Of a stretch of DNA of 64,000 nt, positions 17,807 through 26,777 are shown one piece after another. The notes beneath the pieces are model-generated. The model did no database searches, had not been told where the DNA came from, and saw only the letters and a program-made list of their open reading frames with translations. Numbering within the stretch: position 1 is the first letter of the stretch; each line of letters opens with the position of its first letter. The position numbers were made by a program, and so were the translations under genes. Origin of the DNA: an uncultured beta proteobacterium (GTDB lineage Bacteria; Pseudomonadota; Gammaproteobacteria; Burkholderiales; Rhodocyclaceae); assembly GCA_903908065.1 (NCBI GenBank), contig CAIVQO010000042.1, forward strand, positions 62,001 through 126,000, read 5' to 3'.

Positions 17807-18976
17807 ATGAGCCTGGTCAACAAGGTATTGCGCGACCTCGACGCACGCCGTGCAGGGGAGGGGGAGCGCACGGCGTTGCCGGCGGCGGTAACGCCGCTGG
17901 TGGCACGCTTGGACCGCTCGGCCCGATGGCCCTGGATAGTGCTTGGAGTTGGGGCGGTGGCGGCCGTCGTGGGCTTCGCCTTCCCGTTTCTTCAGCACAC
18001 CTTGATGCGCGAGCCGTCCGTTTCGACAGCTACGCAGGCGCAGGCCATCGTTTCCGCGCAGCCCACAGAAACGGCGCCAGCTATATGGCCGCCATCCACG
18101 TCAGTCGTCGCGGTAGCTAGCAATGCAGCTAATGTCCCCGATGCTCTGGCTGTGAGCGTGTCGGGGTTACGCTTGAGCGAAGAACTGCATCAGACACCCG
18201 AGCCAAGGCAACGTCGGCCAGTCGCCGGCATGGCGGCAGGCCAGACCGCTGCACCGGCACCGCCCCGATCGGCACCGACATCTGTCTCGCCAGAGTCGAA
18301 GGCGTCAATTCAGCGGCCCGCACCAAGCTCTGAAATCACGTCTTCCGCCAAGGATATGCGCGCCCAGCCCACTGTGGCCGATATGCGTGTGGATAAGCAG
18401 GAACGCAAACCATCGCCGGCGGAAGTTGCGGATGCAAACTTTCGCCGTGGACTGGCTATGCAGCGACAGGGAAATGCCGTCCAGGCAGCGAGCTTTTATC
18501 GCCAGGCGCTTGACCTGAATGTCGAGCATGCCGGCGCACGGCAGGCTCTGAGTGCCATGCTGCTCGAAGCGAGACAGTTCGATGAGGCCGAAGAACTTTT
18601 GCGCAGGGGCATAGAGATCCCGGTTACCCGAATGGCATCGGCGCTTTCCTTGGCGCGCTTAAAGGTGGAGAAGGGAGATGCCGCAACGGCGCTCGACCTG
18701 TTGTTGCGCAATTCTGCGGCGGGTGAGGGCAGCGCCGACTACCAGGGATTCGCCGGGGCCTTGCTGAACCGGGTCGGACGAAGCGGTGAGGCCATCGAGC
18801 GCTATCAATCTGCCACTCGGCTTGCGCCATCGGACGCGAGGTGGTGGGCGGGGCTCGGGATAGCCCTCGATGCAGGTGGGCGCACCGCCGAAGCCCGTGA
18901 GGCCTATGTCAAGGCGAAATCCTTGCCCGGACTGCCGCCGGATTTGGCGCAACACGTCGAGCTGCGTTTACGCTGA
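17807..18976 (+). CDS. mshN: MshN-like TPR membrane protein
   Basis: 389 residues starting MSLVNKVLRDLDARR, the conserved MshN opening. One membrane span (WPWIVLGVGAVAAVVGFAFPF, about 42-62) is followed by a long Pro/Ala/Ser-rich periplasmic linker (about 70-205). Four or so TPR repeats fill about 210-389 (ANFRRGLAMQRQGNAVQAAS; ALSAMLLEARQFDEAEELL; RVGRSGEAIERYQSAT). In other MSHA clusters MshN acts with MshM at the secretin. It is the last gene of the locus here. The motor ATPase mshE and platform mshG, which normally follow, are absent. Confidence 0.85.
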   Translation: MSLVNKVLRDLDARRAGEGERTALPAAVTPLVARLDRSARWPWIVLGVGAVAAVVGFAFPFLQHTLMREPSVSTATQAQAIVSAQPTETAPAIWPPSTSVVAVASNAANVPDALAVSVSGLRLSEELHQTPEPRQRRPVAGMAAGQTAAPAPPRSAPTSVSPESKASIQRPAPSSEITSSAKDMRAQPTVADMRVDKQERKPSPAEVADANFRRGLAMQRQGNAVQAASFYRQALDLNVEHAGARQALSAMLLEARQFDEAEELLRRGIEIPVTRMASALSLARLKVEKGDAATALDLLLRNSAAGEGSADYQGFAGALLNRVGRSGEAIERYQSATRLAPSDARWWAGLGIALDAGGRTAEAREAYVKAKSLPGLPPDLAQHVELRLR

Positions 18977-18987
18977 TCCGCACCGGG

Positions 18988-19377
18988 TCAGCGCCGTTGT
19001 TGCGTTGCCGCCACCAGCTTGCTTTGGGCCCAGGCGTGCAGGTGGGATAACGGGCCGGTAAGGTTCGCCCAAGCGTCTACCATCGCCCGCCGATATTTTT
19101 CGCGCTGGTTTTCCTCTGCCCTTATGTAGGCCTGCAACTGTTCATTGATCAATTCACGGGCTCTGTCCTCAGCCCGGGTTTGGATCATCCTTACTCCGTC
19201 ACGCGCACTGTAGTCTTCCGAAAGCGAGTATGGCAGGGTGATCGAAGTAGCTAGGCGGGCTACTTCACGTAAGGTATCGGCACGTTCAATCGACGAGATC
19301 GCTCCCTCACACCGGTTCACGAAGCGTCGTGCCTCCATGCGCAGAAGATTTTTGTCGACAGGATCTCTGAGAGCCAT
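18988..19377 (-). CDS. Hypothetical helical protein
   Basis: 129 residues, MALRDPVDKNLLRMEARRF, strongly helical and charged, with no signal peptide or recognisable domain. The C-terminal part (AYIRAEENQREKYRRAMVDAWANL) looks amphipathic or coiled. AAAGGA lies about 10 bp upstream of the ATG. It is convergent with mshN (12 bp between stops) and lies 34 bp after comF on the same strand, so it may be cotranscribed with comF. Function unknown. Confidence 0.65.
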   Translation of the reverse strand: MALRDPVDKNLLRMEARRFVNRCEGAISSIERADTLREVARLATSITLPYSLSEDYSARDGVRMIQTRAEDRARELINEQLQAYIRAEENQREKYRRAMVDAWANLTGPLSHLHAWAQSKLVAATQQRR

Positions 19378-19411
19378 TCCGATAGTCCTTTGCCACGATT
19401 GTAGCCGCGCC

Positions 19412-20089
19412 TCACTGCTTCAGTGCGCGGGCCAACACGAGGTTGGCGACCCGCGCTGCGCCGCAGGCCTTAAGCGCGCCGGCCAGTTCGTTCAACGTGG
19501 CGCCGGTGGTCATCACGTCGTCCACCACCAGCACTGATTTCCCGCTTAAGTCGATGCTGCAGTTAAAGGCGTGACGGATGTTCTTTGCCCGTTCTTTCCA
19601 GGGCAGGCTTGCCTGAGGCAGGGTGTCGAGGGCGCGGGTTATCCTCGTTATTTCGAGGGGCGTCTGCCAATGGCGCGCCAAGGGACGGGCGAGTTCCACT
19701 GCCTGGTTGAAGCCGCGCTCGGCGAGTCGGGTTGGCGCCAACGGTACCGGAATGATCAGGTCCGGCGGCGTGCTTGGCGCGAACTCCAGCATGGACGTGG
19801 CCAGAAAGTCGGCGCTGGCAAGACGGTGACCGTACTTGAGGGCATGGATCAGGGTGTCGATCGGGAACTCGTAACGGAAAACGGCATGGCTGGCGTCGAA
19901 GTAGGGTGGCCGCTTGAGGCACTCGCCGCAAACCGCGGCGCCCGGGGTCGGCAAGGCGCAGACTGGACAGCAATCCGCCGGCATTCGGGGCAGCATGTCA
20001 CGGCAGGCGGCGCAGAGCAAATGTCTGCCGCCGGGGGCGGAACAAAGAAAACATGCACGCGGCAACAGCGCGTCGACGACGTGTGCCAT
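19412..20089 (-). CDS. comF: ComF-family phosphoribosyltransferase-like protein
   Basis: 225 residues from MAHVVDALLPRACFLCSAPG. An N-terminal zinc ribbon with CxxC pairs (CFLC, CAAC, CPVC, CGEC within the first 60 residues) is followed by a PRTase domain with FRYEFPIDTLIHALKYGHRL and the PRPP-binding loop VLVVDDVMTTGAT near the C-terminus. ComF proteins act in natural-transformation DNA uptake, on the cytoplasmic side, and many betaproteobacteria carry comF next to bioB/bioC as here. The frame is open up to 20188, giving 258 residues, but the shorter start matches the usual ComF N-terminus and avoids overlap with the divergent bioB start. Confidence 0.88.
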   Translation of the reverse strand: MAHVVDALLPRACFLCSAPGGRHLLCAACRDMLPRMPADCCPVCALPTPGAAVCGECLKRPPYFDASHAVFRYEFPIDTLIHALKYGHRLASADFLATSMLEFAPSTPPDLIIPVPLAPTRLAERGFNQAVELARPLARHWQTPLEITRITRALDTLPQASLPWKERAKNIRHAFNCSIDLSGKSVLVVDDVMTTGATLNELAGALKACGAARVANLVLARALKQ

Positions 20090-20187
20090 CCGGCCCTGCG
20101 ACGGGAAGCCGTGCCCCGCTGGATTTGACAAGCCCGCCTCCTTCCACCAAGATTCGCGCCTTTCCAGCATTCTAGCGAGCCCCCGCA

Positions 20188-21165
20188 ATGACTATTTCGG
20201 CCGCCCCGCAAACCCAGACCGCCGCACCCGTTCCGCAACTGCGCTGGACCACGGATGCCATCGTCGGCCTCTTCGAACTTCCCTTCAACGACCTGCTGTT
20301 CCGCGCCCAGGAAATCCATCGGCAGAACCATGCCGCCAATGCCGTGCAGCTTTCCACGCTGCTCTCGATCAAGACCGGCGGCTGCTCCGAGGACTGCGGC
20401 TATTGTTCGCAGTCGGCCCACCACGGCGAGGCCGAGCGCGAGGCCTTGCTGGACGTCGATGAGGTGGTCAGTGCCGCCAAGGCGGCCAAAGACAAGGGCG
20501 CCACGCGGTTTTGCATGGGCGCCGCCTGGCGCGGACCGAAGGATACCGACCTCGACCGCGTCGCCACCATGATCGGTGCGGTCAAGGCGCTGGGCATGGA
20601 GACCTGCGTCACCCTGGGCATGCTCAAGCCCGGTCAGGCCGACAAGCTCAAGGCCGCCGGCCTCGACTACTACAACCACAACCTCGATACCGCGCCCGAG
20701 TTCTACGGCCAGGTGATCAAAACGCACAGCCAGCAGGAGCGCTTCGACACCCTGGATCAGGTCCGTGCGGCAGGCATCAACGTCTGCTGTGGCGGCATCG
20801 TTGGCATGGGCGAAACACGCCGTGGCCGTGCTTCATTGCTGGCCGAACTGGCGAACCTGACGCCGCCGCCCGAATCGGTGCCGATCAACCAACTGGTGCC
20901 GATGCCGGGCACGCCGCTGGAGAATGCGCCGCCGCTCGACCCCTTTGAGTTCGTGCGCACCATCGCCGTGGCTCGCATCATCATGCCGGGTTCGCTGGTA
21001 CGCCTCTCGGCCGGCCGCCAGGGCATGAGCGACGAGCTGCAGGCGCTGTGCTTCCTCGCTGGCGCCAACTCGATCTTTTACGGCGACAAGCTGCTGACCG
21101 CCGATAATCCCGAAGCGGGGCGCGACGAGGTGCTGTTCCAGCGCCTGGGGCTGCACGCCGCGTAA
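20188..21165 (+). CDS. bioB: Biotin synthase
   Basis: 325 residues. The radical-SAM cluster motif CSEDCGYC gives C66, C70 and C73. Downstream motifs [27 protein letters not shown] and [12 protein letters not shown] are BioB hallmarks, the last two contributing ligands for the second [2Fe-2S] cluster. It inserts sulfur into dethiobiotin, the final step of biotin synthesis, in the cytoplasm. The usual family length is about 320-345. No strong Shine-Dalgarno is visible. bioC follows after 6 bp, so the two are one operon; bioF, bioA and bioD are not in the window. Confidence 0.97.
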   Translation: MTISAAPQTQTAAPVPQLRWTTDAIVGLFELPFNDLLFRAQEIHRQNHAANAVQLSTLLSIKTGGCSEDCGYCSQSAHHGEAEREALLDVDEVVSAAKAAKDKGATRFCMGAAWRGPKDTDLDRVATMIGAVKALGMETCVTLGMLKPGQADKLKAAGLDYYNHNLDTAPEFYGQVIKTHSQQERFDTLDQVRAAGINVCCGGIVGMGETRRGRASLLAELANLTPPPESVPINQLVPMPGTPLENAPPLDPFEFVRTIAVARIIMPGSLVRLSAGRQGMSDELQALCFLAGANSIFYGDKLLTADNPEAGRDEVLFQRLGLHAA

Positions 21166-21171
21166 GCAGCC

Positions 21172-21990
21172 ATGCGCGGCGACTTCGCTCAAGCCGCCGC
21201 GACCTACGATTCGGCGGCGGCCCTCGCCCGCGAAGTGGGTACTCGCATGGCCGAGCGACTCGACCTCGTCAAGCTGGCTCCGGCACGTGTGGCGGACATC
21301 GGCTGCGCTACCGGCGATGGCATCCGCGAGCTGCAAACCCGCTACCCGAAGGCGCTGCCTCTGGCCGTCGACTACGCGCTGCCGATGCTGAGCGCGGTGC
21401 GTGCCGCGGTACCCTTGACCCAGCGCCTGCTCAGGCGTGGGCCGCGACTGCTGAATGCCGATGTACGCGCCCTGCCGCTGGGCCCGGGCTGCCTCGGACT
21501 GGCCTGGTCCAACCTGGTGCTGCACTGGCTGGACGATCCACTGCCCGCCTTCCGTGAACTGCACCGCGTCCTTGAAGTCGGCGGCTTGCTTACGTTTTCC
21601 CTGCTTGGCCCGGATACCCTGAAACCCCTGCGCGCCGAGGCACGGAAAGTCGGCGCCGGCACTACGGCGAAACCCTTCCTCGACATGCACGACATCGGCG
21701 ACATGCTGGTCGCTGCCGGCTTCGCCGACCCGGTGATGGATATGGAGATGATCACCCTCAGCTACGGCAGCCCGCGTCGTTTCCTCGCCGACCAGCGGCG
21801 GCTGGGCGTGCGCGACGGCCTGCTTGGGGGCGGCGGCTGGCGCGCCTGGCGCCAGGCGTTCGCCGCTTGGCCGCGCGATAGCGAGGGACGCCTCAATGCG
21901 GGCTTCGAGATTGTTTACGGCCACGCCTGGAAGGCGCCCGCACGGCAGACAGCCGATGGCCGGGCCGTGGTGAACTTTCACCGACGATGA
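21172..21990 (+). CDS. bioC: Malonyl-ACP O-methyltransferase BioC
   Basis: 272 residues. The N-terminus DFAQAAATYDSAAALAREVG is characteristic of BioC. The SAM site VADIGCATGDG is at about 41-51, followed by LAVDYALPML and the substrate-side LAWSNLVLHWLDDP. It methylates malonyl-ACP to start pimeloyl synthesis for biotin, consistent with bioB just upstream. The stop overlaps the start of the small basic gene that follows (ATGA at 21987-21990). Confidence 0.92.
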   Translation: MRGDFAQAAATYDSAAALAREVGTRMAERLDLVKLAPARVADIGCATGDGIRELQTRYPKALPLAVDYALPMLSAVRAAVPLTQRLLRRGPRLLNADVRALPLGPGCLGLAWSNLVLHWLDDPLPAFRELHRVLEVGGLLTFSLLGPDTLKPLRAEARKVGAGTTAKPFLDMHDIGDMLVAAGFADPVMDMEMITLSYGSPRRFLADQRRLGVRDGLLGGGGWRAWRQAFAAWPRDSEGRLNAGFEIVYGHAWKAPARQTADGRAVVNFHRR

Positions 21991-22136
21991 AGCGCGCGAA
22001 GCAGCGGCCCCTTAAGCCGCGTAATCCCGTCGCCGTGACGCCGCTGCTGAAGAAAGGCGGCGCCCACGCCCGCCATGACAAGCGCGCCAGCCGCGCAAGG
22101 CAAAAGGCGGCATTGCGCCGCGACTCGGCCGACTGA
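21987..22136 (+). CDS. Small very basic protein (49 aa)
   Basis: 49 codons from an ATG overlapping the bioC stop, beginning MKRAKQRPLKPRNPVAVTPL and ending in RRDSAD. About one residue in three is Lys or Arg. It has no motif I recognise; such basic tails suggest RNA or ribosome binding. The 4-bp overlap with bioC is the main argument that it is translated. It could be a non-functional small frame, so confidence is moderate. Confidence 0.55.
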   Translation: MKRAKQRPLKPRNPVAVTPLLKKGGAHARHDKRASRARQKAALRRDSAD

Positions 22137-22214
22137 ACCTGTTTTCCCGAACGAAACCGGCTTCGGCCGGGGATGGCGTTCGCCCATTTTGGCCGAGCTA
22201 CGTGAAATCCACTA

Positions 22215-22243
22215 TTGCGTATTGTGAAGTAGTATTTTACAAT
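22215..22243 (+). promoter_or_regulatory. aceE promoter with embedded 23-bp palindrome (candidate operator)
   Basis: A sigma-70-type promoter: TTGCGT (22215-22220), 17 bp, TACAAT (22238-22243). The spacer and -10 are occupied by an inverted repeat with arms ATTGTGAAGTA and TATTTTACAAT around a central G (22221-22243), 9 of 11 positions paired. A repressor bound here would block RNA polymerase directly. It lies about 170 bp before aceE, leaving a leader of roughly 160 nt. The regulator is not identifiable from sequence; a GntR-type pyruvate or lactate sensor is one option. Confidence 0.65.
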
Positions 22244-22412
22244 GTGGAACATTCGCATCCGGTAGGCCCATAAAACGGGTCTATCCTGCGAAGAAAAATC
22301 GGGCGGGAGCGGATGGCCGGCAGACCCCGGCAGGGCGATCGTCACGAGAAAAGAAGCGGAACGGCCCGGCGCGATGATCTCGCTCCGGCATTCAACGAAA
22401 CGAGGAGTCGTC

Positions 22413-25088
22413 ATGTCTGCCATGCCCCTTGCCGCGCCTTCCGACGCGGACCCCCAGGAAACCCGCGAATGGCTCGACGCGCTGCAAGCCGTCATTGCCG
22501 AGGAGGGGCCCGAACGCGCCCACTTCCTGCTGGAACAGCTGATCGCGCTCGGTCATCAGACCGGCATAAACATGCCCTACAGCGCCACCACCGACTACAT
22601 CAACACCATCCCGGTGGACCAGCAGCCGGTGGCACCGGGCGATTACGAGATGGAGCATCGCATCCGCACGTATGCGCGGTGGAACGCGCTGGCCATGGTA
22701 TTGCGCGCCAACAAGGGTGATTCCAACCTTGGCGGCCACATCGCCAGCTATGCCTCGGCCGCCACGCTCTATGACGTCGGCTTCAACCATTTCTGGCGTT
22801 CGCCGCTGCAGGAAGGCGGTGGCGACCTGGTGTTCTCGCAAGGGCATTCCGCGCCCGGCATTTACGCCCGCGCCTTCATGCTCGGCCGGCTGACCGAGGA
22901 ACAGATGGACGGATTCCGCGCCGAAGTCGACGGCAAGGGCCTGCCTTCCTATCCGCACCCCTGGCTGATGCCCGACTTCTGGCAGTTCCCCACGGTGTCG
23001 ATGGGCCTCGGCCCGCTGCAGGCAATCTACCAGGCCCGCTTCATGAAATACATGCAGCACCGCGACCTGATCGCCACCAACGACCGCAAGGTGTGGGCCT
23101 TCATGGGCGACGGTGAGATGGACGAGCCGGAATCGATGGGTGCTATCGGCATGGCCGGGCGCGAGAAGCTCGACAACCTGGTGTTCGTCATCAACTGCAA
23201 CCTGCAGCGCCTGGACGGCCCGGTGCGCGGCAACGGCAAGATCATCCAGGAACTCGAATCCGACTTCCGCGGCGCCGGCTGGAACGTGATCAAGGTGATC
23301 TGGGGCAGCTACTGGGATCCATTGCTGGCCCAGGACAAGACGGGCCTCCTTCGCCGGCGCATGATGGAGTGCATCGACGGTGATTACCAGACCTTCAAGG
23401 CGCGCGACGGCGCCTACGTCCGCAAGCATTTCTTCGGCAAGTATCCCGAGTTGGAGAAGATGGTCGCCACCTGGTCTGACGACGACATCTGGCGCCTGAA
23501 CCGTGGCGGCCATGACCCGCACAAGGTGTATGCCGCCTATGCCGCCGCGTCCGCCCACAAGGGGCAGCCCACCGTCATCCTGGCCAAGACCATCAAGGGC
23601 TACGGCATGGGCGAGTCCGGCGAGGCGCAGAACATTACCCACCAGCAGAAGAAAATGGGTACCACCTCGCTCAAGGCCTTCCGCGACCGCTTCAAGCTGC
23701 CGGTGAAGGACGAGGACCTCGAAAAGCTGCCCTACATCAAGTTCCCCGAAGGCTCGCCGGAACTCAACTACATGCGCGAGCGGCGCATGGCGCTGGGCGG
23801 CTACCTGCCCGCGCGCCGGCCCAAGGCCGAGTCGCTGCCGGTGCCGCCGTTGTCCGCCTTCGAGGCCTTGACCAAGGCCGGCGGCGAGGGACGCGAGTTC
23901 TCCACCACGATGTCCTTCGTGCGCGGCCTCAACGTCATGCTCAAGGACAAGGTGATCGGCAAGCGTGTGGTCCCGATCGTAGTCGACGAGTCGCGCACCT
24001 TCGGTATGGAAGGACTGTTCCGCCAGATCGGCATCTGGAACCAGGAAGGCCAGAACTATGTGCCGCAGGACGCCGACCAGATGATGTTCTACAAGGAGAC
24101 CAAGACCGGCCAGATCCTGCAGGAAGGCATCAACGAGGCCGGCGCCATGGCCGACTGGATCGCCGCCGGCACCAGCTACTCGACCCACGGCGTGCCGATG
24201 ATCCCCGTGTATGTCTGTTACTCGATGTTCGGCATGCAGCGCACCTTGGACCTGGTCTGGGCAGCCGGCGACCAGCGCGCGCGCGGCTTCCTGATCGGCG
24301 GCACCGCCGGGCGCACCACGCTCAACGGCGAAGGCCTGCAGCACGAGGACGGCCATTCGCAGATCCTTGCCGGCGTCGTGCCGAACTGCGTTTCCTACGA
24401 TCCGACCTTCGCCTACGAGGTTGCCGTGGTCATGCAGGACGGCCTGCGGCGCATGGTCACCGAGCAGGAGGACGTCTTCTATTACCTGACGGTGATGAAC
24501 GAAAACTACGAGCACCCGGCGATGCCGGCCGGCGCCGAAGCGGCCATCCTCAAGGGCATGTACCAGTTCCGCAAGGGCGCCGCCTCCAATGGTCCGCGGG
24601 TCCAGCTGCTGGGCTCCGGCACCATCTTCATGGAAGCCATCGCCGCCGCAGACCTGCTGAAAAAGGACTGGGGCGTCGAGGCCGACCTTTGGTCCTGCCC
24701 AAGCTTCAACGAGCTGGCGCGCGACGGCCAGGACTGCGCGCGCTGGAACCTGCTGCATCCAACTGAGAAGCAGCGTGTGCCGCACGTTGCCGCCTGCCTC
24801 GCCGAGACGCGCGGCCCGGTGGTCGCCGCGACCGACTACATCCGCAATTTCGCCGAACAGATTCGCCCCTGGGTGTCTCGCAGCTACACGGTGCTCGGCA
24901 CCGACGGCTTTGGCCGCTCCGATACGCGCGAGAAGCTGCGCCACTTCTTCGAGGTCGATCGCCACTGGATCACCCTGGCGGCGCTGACCGCGCTGGCCGA
25001 GGAGGGTGCGGTAAAGAAGGAGAAAGTCGCCGAGGCGATCAAGAAGTACGGCCTCGATCCCAACAAGCCCAACCCCGCGAAGGTGTAA
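22413..25088 (+). CDS. aceE: Pyruvate dehydrogenase E1 component (homodimeric type)
   Basis: 891 residues from the ATG at 22413, preceded by GAGGAG. It has the AceE-type opening DPQETREWLDALQAVIAEEGPERA, then GHIASYASAATLYDVGFNHFW and the thiamine-diphosphate signature GDGEMDEPESMGAIGMAGREKLDNLVFVINCN. Further on are SYSTHGVPMIPVYVCYSMFG and GGTAGRTTLNGEGLQHEDGHS. It decarboxylates pyruvate and passes the acetyl group to the lipoyl domains of AceF, encoded 3 bp downstream. Length matches the family (about 885-900). First gene of the four-gene PDH operon. Confidence 0.97.
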   Translation: MSAMPLAAPSDADPQETREWLDALQAVIAEEGPERAHFLLEQLIALGHQTGINMPYSATTDYINTIPVDQQPVAPGDYEMEHRIRTYARWNALAMVLRANKGDSNLGGHIASYASAATLYDVGFNHFWRSPLQEGGGDLVFSQGHSAPGIYARAFMLGRLTEEQMDGFRAEVDGKGLPSYPHPWLMPDFWQFPTVSMGLGPLQAIYQARFMKYMQHRDLIATNDRKVWAFMGDGEMDEPESMGAIGMAGREKLDNLVFVINCNLQRLDGPVRGNGKIIQELESDFRGAGWNVIKVIWGSYWDPLLAQDKTGLLRRRMMECIDGDYQTFKARDGAYVRKHFFGKYPELEKMVATWSDDDIWRLNRGGHDPHKVYAAYAAASAHKGQPTVILAKTIKGYGMGESGEAQNITHQQKKMGTTSLKAFRDRFKLPVKDEDLEKLPYIKFPEGSPELNYMRERRMALGGYLPARRPKAESLPVPPLSAFEALTKAGGEGREFSTTMSFVRGLNVMLKDKVIGKRVVPIVVDESRTFGMEGLFRQIGIWNQEGQNYVPQDADQMMFYKETKTGQILQEGINEAGAMADWIAAGTSYSTHGVPMIPVYVCYSMFGMQRTLDLVWAAGDQRARGFLIGGTAGRTTLNGEGLQHEDGHSQILAGVVPNCVSYDPTFAYEVAVVMQDGLRRMVTEQEDVFYYLTVMNENYEHPAMPAGAEAAILKGMYQFRKGAASNGPRVQLLGSGTIFMEAIAAADLLKKDWGVEADLWSCPSFNELARDGQDCARWNLLHPTEKQRVPHVAACLAETRGPVVAATDYIRNFAEQIRPWVSRSYTVLGTDGFGRSDTREKLRHFFEVDRHWITLAALTALAEEGAVKKEKVAEAIKKYGLDPNKPNPAKV

Positions 25089-25091
25089 GCC

Positions 25092-26777
25092 ATGTCACAG
25101 CTTATCGAAATCAAGGTTCCCGACATCGGCGACTTCAAGGACGTGCCGGTGATCGAGGTGCTGGTCAAGGTCGGCGACACGATCAAGGCCGAGGACTCGC
25201 TGGTCACGCTGGAATCCGACAAGGCGACCATGGACGTGCCCTCGCCGGTCAGCGGCGTGATCCGCGAGATGAAGCTCAAGGTCGGCGACAAGGTGGCGGA
25301 GGGCACGCTGGTCGCGATCGTCGACAGCGGTGCCGCCGCCCAGACCCCGGCGGCGGCCCCGGCACCTGCAGCGGCTCCCGCGCCAGCTCCGGCTTCCGCG
25401 GCTCCGGCGCCCGTTGCGGCCGCCGCGACGGTGGAAGTGCGCGTGCCCGACATCGGCGACTTCAAGGACGTGCCGATCATCGAAGTCCTGGTCAAGCCCG
25501 GCGACACGGTGAAGGCGGAAGACCCGCTGATGACCCTTGAATCGGACAAGGCGACGATGGACATCCCCAGCCCGGCCTCCGGCGTGATCGGCGAGCTGAA
25601 GGTCGGCGTTGGCCACAAGGTGTCCGAAGGCACGCTGCTGGCGTTGCTGACAGTCGGCGCTGGCGGTACGGCGGCTGCAGCGGCCCCTGTCGCGGCGGCG
25701 GCGCCTGCGCTGGCTGCGGCCCCCGCCGCGCCTGCGGCGGCTGCGGCCCCGGCACCCGCTGCCTCTGCCGCCTCGGTCGATTTCCGTCCCGGCGACGCCG
25801 AACTGATCACCCAGCCGCCGCGCGTGGCGATGCCGACGCCGGCAGACCGGTTGACTGGCAAGGCCGCCCACGCCAGCCCCTCGGTGCGCCGCTTCGCGCG
25901 CGAACTCGGTGTTGACATCGCCAAGGTGCCGGGCACCGGGCCCAAGGGCCGCATCCTGCAGGGCGACGTCCAGGCCTGGGTCAAGGGCGTGCTGAGCGCG
26001 CCGCCGCCCGCGCCTGCGGCGCCTGCCGGCGGCAACCTGGGCGGCATGGAACTGCTGCCTTGGCCGAAGATCGATTTCTCCAAGTTCGGCCCCATCGAAG
26101 TGCAGCCGCTGTCGCGCATCAAGAAGATCTCGGGCGCCAACCTGGCGCGCAACTGGGTGATGATCCCGGCCGTCACCTACCACGAGGATGCCGACATCAC
26201 CGACCTCGAAGCCTTCCGCGTCCAGATCAACAAGGAGAACGAGAAGTCCGGCGCCAAGCTGACCATGCTTGCCTTCCTGATCAAGGCCTGTGTCAAGGCG
26301 ATGCAACGGCACCCGGAGTTCAACGCTTCGCTCGATGGCGACAACCTGGTGCTGAAGAAGTATTTCAACATCGGCTTTGCCGCCGACACGCCGAACGGCC
26401 TCGTCGTGCCGGTGATCAAGAACGCCGACCAGAAGTCGGTGCTCGACATCGCCAAGGAGTCCGGCGACCTGGCCAAGCAGGCGCGCGACGGCAAGCTCAA
26501 GCCCGCCGACATGCAGGGCGCCTGCTTCACCATCAGCTCGCTGGGCGGTATCGGCGGCACCTACTTCGCGCCCATCGTCAATGCGCCGGAAGTCGCCATC
26601 CTCGGCGTCAACAAGTCGGCGATGAAGCCGGTGTGGGACGGCAAGCAATTCGTCCCGCGACTGATCCTGCCGCTGTCGCTGACCGCCGACCACCGCGTCA
26701 TCGACGGCGCCCTGGCGACGCGCTTCAACGTGTATCTGGCGCAGCTCCTTGCCGACATGCGGAGAAGCATGCTGTGA
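25092..26777 (+). CDS. aceF: Dihydrolipoamide acetyltransferase (PDH E2), two lipoyl domains
   Basis: 561 residues. Lipoyl domain 1 spans about 1-78 with lipoyl-lysine K44 (ESDKATMD) and lipoyl domain 2 about 113-190 with K153. Each is followed by an Ala/Pro-rich flexible linker (about 82-112 and 193-230). The E1/E3-binding domain is at about 258-298 (SPSVRRFARELGVDIAKVPG), then the trimeric catalytic domain to the end with the catalytic ADHRVIDGA motif. It transfers acetyl groups to CoA and forms the core of the complex. The stop overlaps the GTG start of the HslV-like gene (GTGA, 26774-26777). Confidence 0.96.
   Translation: MSQLIEIKVPDIGDFKDVPVIEVLVKVGDTIKAEDSLVTLESDKATMDVPSPVSGVIREMKLKVGDKVAEGTLVAIVDSGAAAQTPAAAPAPAAAPAPAPASAAPAPVAAAATVEVRVPDIGDFKDVPIIEVLVKPGDTVKAEDPLMTLESDKATMDIPSPASGVIGELKVGVGHKVSEGTLLALLTVGAGGTAAAAAPVAAAAPALAAAPAAPAAAAAPAPAASAASVDFRPGDAELITQPPRVAMPTPADRLTGKAAHASPSVRRFARELGVDIAKVPGTGPKGRILQGDVQAWVKGVLSAPPPAPAAPAGGNLGGMELLPWPKIDFSKFGPIEVQPLSRIKKISGANLARNWVMIPAVTYHEDADITDLEAFRVQINKENEKSGAKLTMLAFLIKACVKAMQRHPEFNASLDGDNLVLKKYFNIGFAADTPNGLVVPVIKNADQKSVLDIAKESGDLAKQARDGKLKPADMQGACFTISSLGGIGGTYFAPIVNAPEVAILGVNKSAMKPVWDGKQFVPRLILPLSLTADHRVIDGALATRFNVYLAQLLADMRRSML

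Noticed and set aside
22157-22170. CCGGC-TTCG-GCCGG hairpin after the bioC/small-ORF region as a terminator
   Set aside because: The stem is only 5 bp and no T tract follows. It may still influence the aceE leader, but I do not call it a terminator.
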